Position numbers and translations under genes: made by a program. Under the pieces are notes generated by a model. It searched no databases and was not told where the DNA came from. It worked only from the letters and a program-made list of their open reading frames with translations. Below, piece by piece: positions 6,053 through 7,419 of a stretch of DNA of 7,419 nt. Numbering within the stretch: the stretch's first letter is position 1; each line of letters starts with the position of its first letter. The stretch is from Deltaproteobacteria bacterium. Its GTDB lineage: Bacteria; Desulfobacterota; Desulfarculia; Adiutricales; Adiutricaceae. Location of the stretch: NCBI GenBank assembly GCA_031277995.1, contig JAITLH010000201.1:1-7419 (forward strand), written 5' to 3'.

Positions 6053-6528
6053 GGAAAATACCTAAAAACTCAACTCATCGGTCAAAGTAAAAAACCGTTT
6101 ATGGTTAAGTAAACCAAATTAACGTATCCGTAAGAATTGCCGCCCCGTTCGTCGGGACCATCCTTCGCGTCAAACAATAAAAACGGTAATTTTTTAGTGC
6201 CCGTAAAATTCCCGCCCATGGCTTTGGCCAAATTTAGCCAAAAAATGGGCCAAGCGTTAAAGTGCCTCGCGCGGTTACTTAAAAAACCGCCCGTAACCAA
6301 ATCTCGCCCTGGTTACCTCGCCTCGATTTCTCCTTTTGTTTATTAAGGTCGCCAAACCTCGCCTCGGTTGGTCGCTTTACAAAAAATTTCCGAAACCTCG
6401 CCCCGGTCGCGGTTTCACGAAAATTTCCGAAACCTCGCCCCGGTTGTTCGCTTCCCAAAAGGTGCCAAACCTCGCCAATCCTTGCCCAGGTTGGTCGCGG
6501 TTTACCGAAAAGTTTCCAAACCTCGCCC
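6053..6528. other. 476-bp gene-free gap with a degenerate repeat array
   Basis: The gap between trmB and recD2 shows no protein I recognise. Positions 6053-6250 are unstructured and fairly AT-rich and should hold the recD2 promoter, although I see no clear -35/-10 pair. Positions 6299-6528 are the repeat array described separately. A further weak match to the array core occurs at about 6259-6278 (AAAGTGCCTCGCGCGGTTA). Confidence 0.65.
6299..6528. repeat. Array of degenerate direct repeats of about 38 bp ending at the trmB stop
   Basis: Units start with AAACCTCGCC (or close) at 6354, 6393, 6430, 6467 and 6518; a more diverged copy starts at 6299 (AAATCTCGCCCTGGTT). Unit lengths are 39, 37 and 37 bases, then a 51-base unit carrying an insertion near 6477-6489, then a truncated last copy that abuts the trmB stop codon (6529-6531). 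The consensus is roughly AAACCTCGCCCCGGTT, then GGTCGC, a short TTTAC-like part and AAAATTTCCG. There are no unique spacers between units, so this is a tandem array and not a CRISPR. Small inner palindromes such as CGGTTTACCG (6498-6507) suggest local hairpins in a transcript reading through. Confidence 0.88.
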
Positions 6529-7419
6529 TTAAGCTTCGTCCCAGGGAATCTCCCTTTTGGCCGGGTCGGGGCCAATTTGGCCCAGGGTTTTGGGCTCCCG
6601 TAAGGCGGCCAACTCCAGGGCCAAGGCCACGCCGTAGGTGGGATAGACTTGGCTGGTAAAGGCCGGGGCCAGTTTGTGGGAGCCGTCGGGCTGTTGGGAG
6701 ATTTTGATGAAAAACTTTTGCACGAACTGATCCTCGACCACCTTGGTGGAGAGTAGGCCCTGCTTTTTCTGATAGTCGTAAATCAAATCCCCAAACACGA
6801 TCGTGGGTTCCTCGCCGCGGCCTTGGGGGTGGTAGTCGGACGGGTTAATTAAGTAGCTAATCGTTGAGCGCATCTGGTCAAAATCCTCGCGTCCAAGTTC
6901 CGCGTGGGCGATTTTTCGCCCCGTCAAGTGATAGAAAATTTTTTGTCCCGTCGAAAGCCACTTTCTTTCGTACTTGGTGTCAAGCTTAAGGTCGTCGCTT
7001 TCAAAAAGCTTAAGGTCCATCGTTGATTCCCGGGCCCTGTCCATGGCCCACAGGGCCAGGCCTTCATGGTCGGTGACGATAGTGAAAGTGGCGTCGCTTT
7101 TTAGCCGGTTGGCCAAAAGATCCAAAAATTTGGCGCTAAAAAGCCTTTTCTGGGCGTGGCGTTCGTTTGGCCAAGGGACGGGGAAGAGGCACTTTACGTT
7201 AGAAAGGCTGTTGGGTTCAAAAAAAAGTTTTAGGGCCGGGAAGGCCGGGAGATGCAAAAGCCTGACGTTGGTTTTTTTGGGCGGCTCGGCCAAGCGCCTG
7301 AGGGCCCTTTTGTGGCTGTTCCAGGCGATTTCCAAGCCGACGAAATCCCTCTCCGGGTGAAGTTCCGCGCGCCTGGCCAAATATTCGCCGTTGCCAAAAC
7401 CGATCTCCAGTTCCAACGG
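6529..7419 (-). CDS. trmB: tRNA (guanine-N7-)-methyltransferase, long form, 5' end beyond the window
   Basis: The last 296 codons of TrmB, which uses S-adenosylmethionine to methylate G46 in the tRNA variable loop. The frame is open to the right edge; the codons before TTG at 7416 read P, matching the family's usual PLELEIGFG, so the true start lies outside. Counting from the Leu after that Pro: the SAM loop LEIGFGNGEYL at 2-13, an acidic end FVGLEIAW at 25-32, the FPVPWPNERH motif at 78-87, FTIVTDHEG at 111-119, and TKYERKW at 147-153, which contacts tRNA in the family. Short bacterial TrmB proteins end soon after this motif, whereas here about 140 more residues follow, including FGDLIYD, FVQKFFIKI and YPTYGVALALELA. 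Such extensions are known in Aquifex and, from memory, in Campylobacterota. The usual Asp of the PDPW motif is Val (codon 7179-7177). Confidence 0.93.
   Translation of the reverse strand, partial: PLELEIGFGNGEYLARRAELHPERDFVGLEIAWNSHKRALRRLAEPPKKTNVRLLHLPAFPALKLFFEPNSLSNVKCLFPVPWPNERHAQKRLFSAKFLDLLANRLKSDATFTIVTDHEGLALWAMDRARESTMDLKLFESDDLKLDTKYERKWLSTGQKIFYHLTGRKIAHAELGREDFDQMRSTISYLINPSDYHPQGRGEEPTIVFGDLIYDYQKKQGLLSTKVVEDQFVQKFFIKISQQPDGSHKLAPAFTSQVYPTYGVALALELAALREPKTLGQIGPDPAKREIPWDEA

Noticed and set aside
6082..6300. 72-codon minus-strand open frame just upstream of recD2
   Set aside because: It starts at a TTG inside the degenerate repeat array, has no convincing ribosome-binding site and no recognisable motif. 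A small gene cannot be excluded, but the sequence does not support one.
6354..6528. CRISPR-like spacing of repeats of about 37-39 bp
   Set aside because: The repeats directly follow each other with no unique spacers, they are degenerate, and no cas gene is present.

Overview
The window carries five genes or gene remnants, all on the minus strand: from right to left, trmB (cut by the right edge), recD2, an exonuclease III gene, a broken hexapeptide acetyltransferase, and an ABC-transporter substrate-binding lipoprotein. The lipoprotein signal peptide points to a diderm or at least lipoprotein-exporting bacterium. The long form of TrmB, with a C-terminal extension, and the stand-alone RecD2 helicase fit a deltaproteobacterial (Desulfobacterota-like) or related lineage. 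That assignment is an inference of low confidence.

Layout. Positions 1-138 hold a near-perfect direct duplication of the last codons and 3' flank of the substrate-binding protein gene. Positions 117-1265 encode the lipoprotein, and 1312-1940 a decayed acetyltransferase of the phosphonate-cluster type; the two probably formed one operon, the transferase upstream. Positions 1941-2661 are a long gene-free stretch with a very AT-rich core, one perfect DnaA-box 9-mer and several hairpins. Positions 2662-3432 encode the AP endonuclease/exonuclease III. Positions 3433-3871 are gene-free and contain a GC-rich tandem array built on a 14-bp unit. Positions 3872-6052 encode RecD2. Positions 6053-6528 are gene-free and contain an array of degenerate repeats of about 38 bp that runs up to the trmB stop codon. 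Positions 6529-7419 are the C-terminal part of TrmB.

How it fits together. RecD2 and exonuclease III are both DNA-repair enzymes and TrmB is a tRNA-modification housekeeping enzyme; the wide repeat-filled gaps argue against a tight operon. The transport/acetyltransferase pair at the left is an accessory uptake module that has lost one gene to two frameshifts and an internal stop codon. Low coding density, a pseudogene with small lesions and repeats piled up next to three stop codons together look like a genome with relaxed selection or ongoing reduction. I see no convincing new defence or mobile system. The most unusual material is the repeat structure between the genes.
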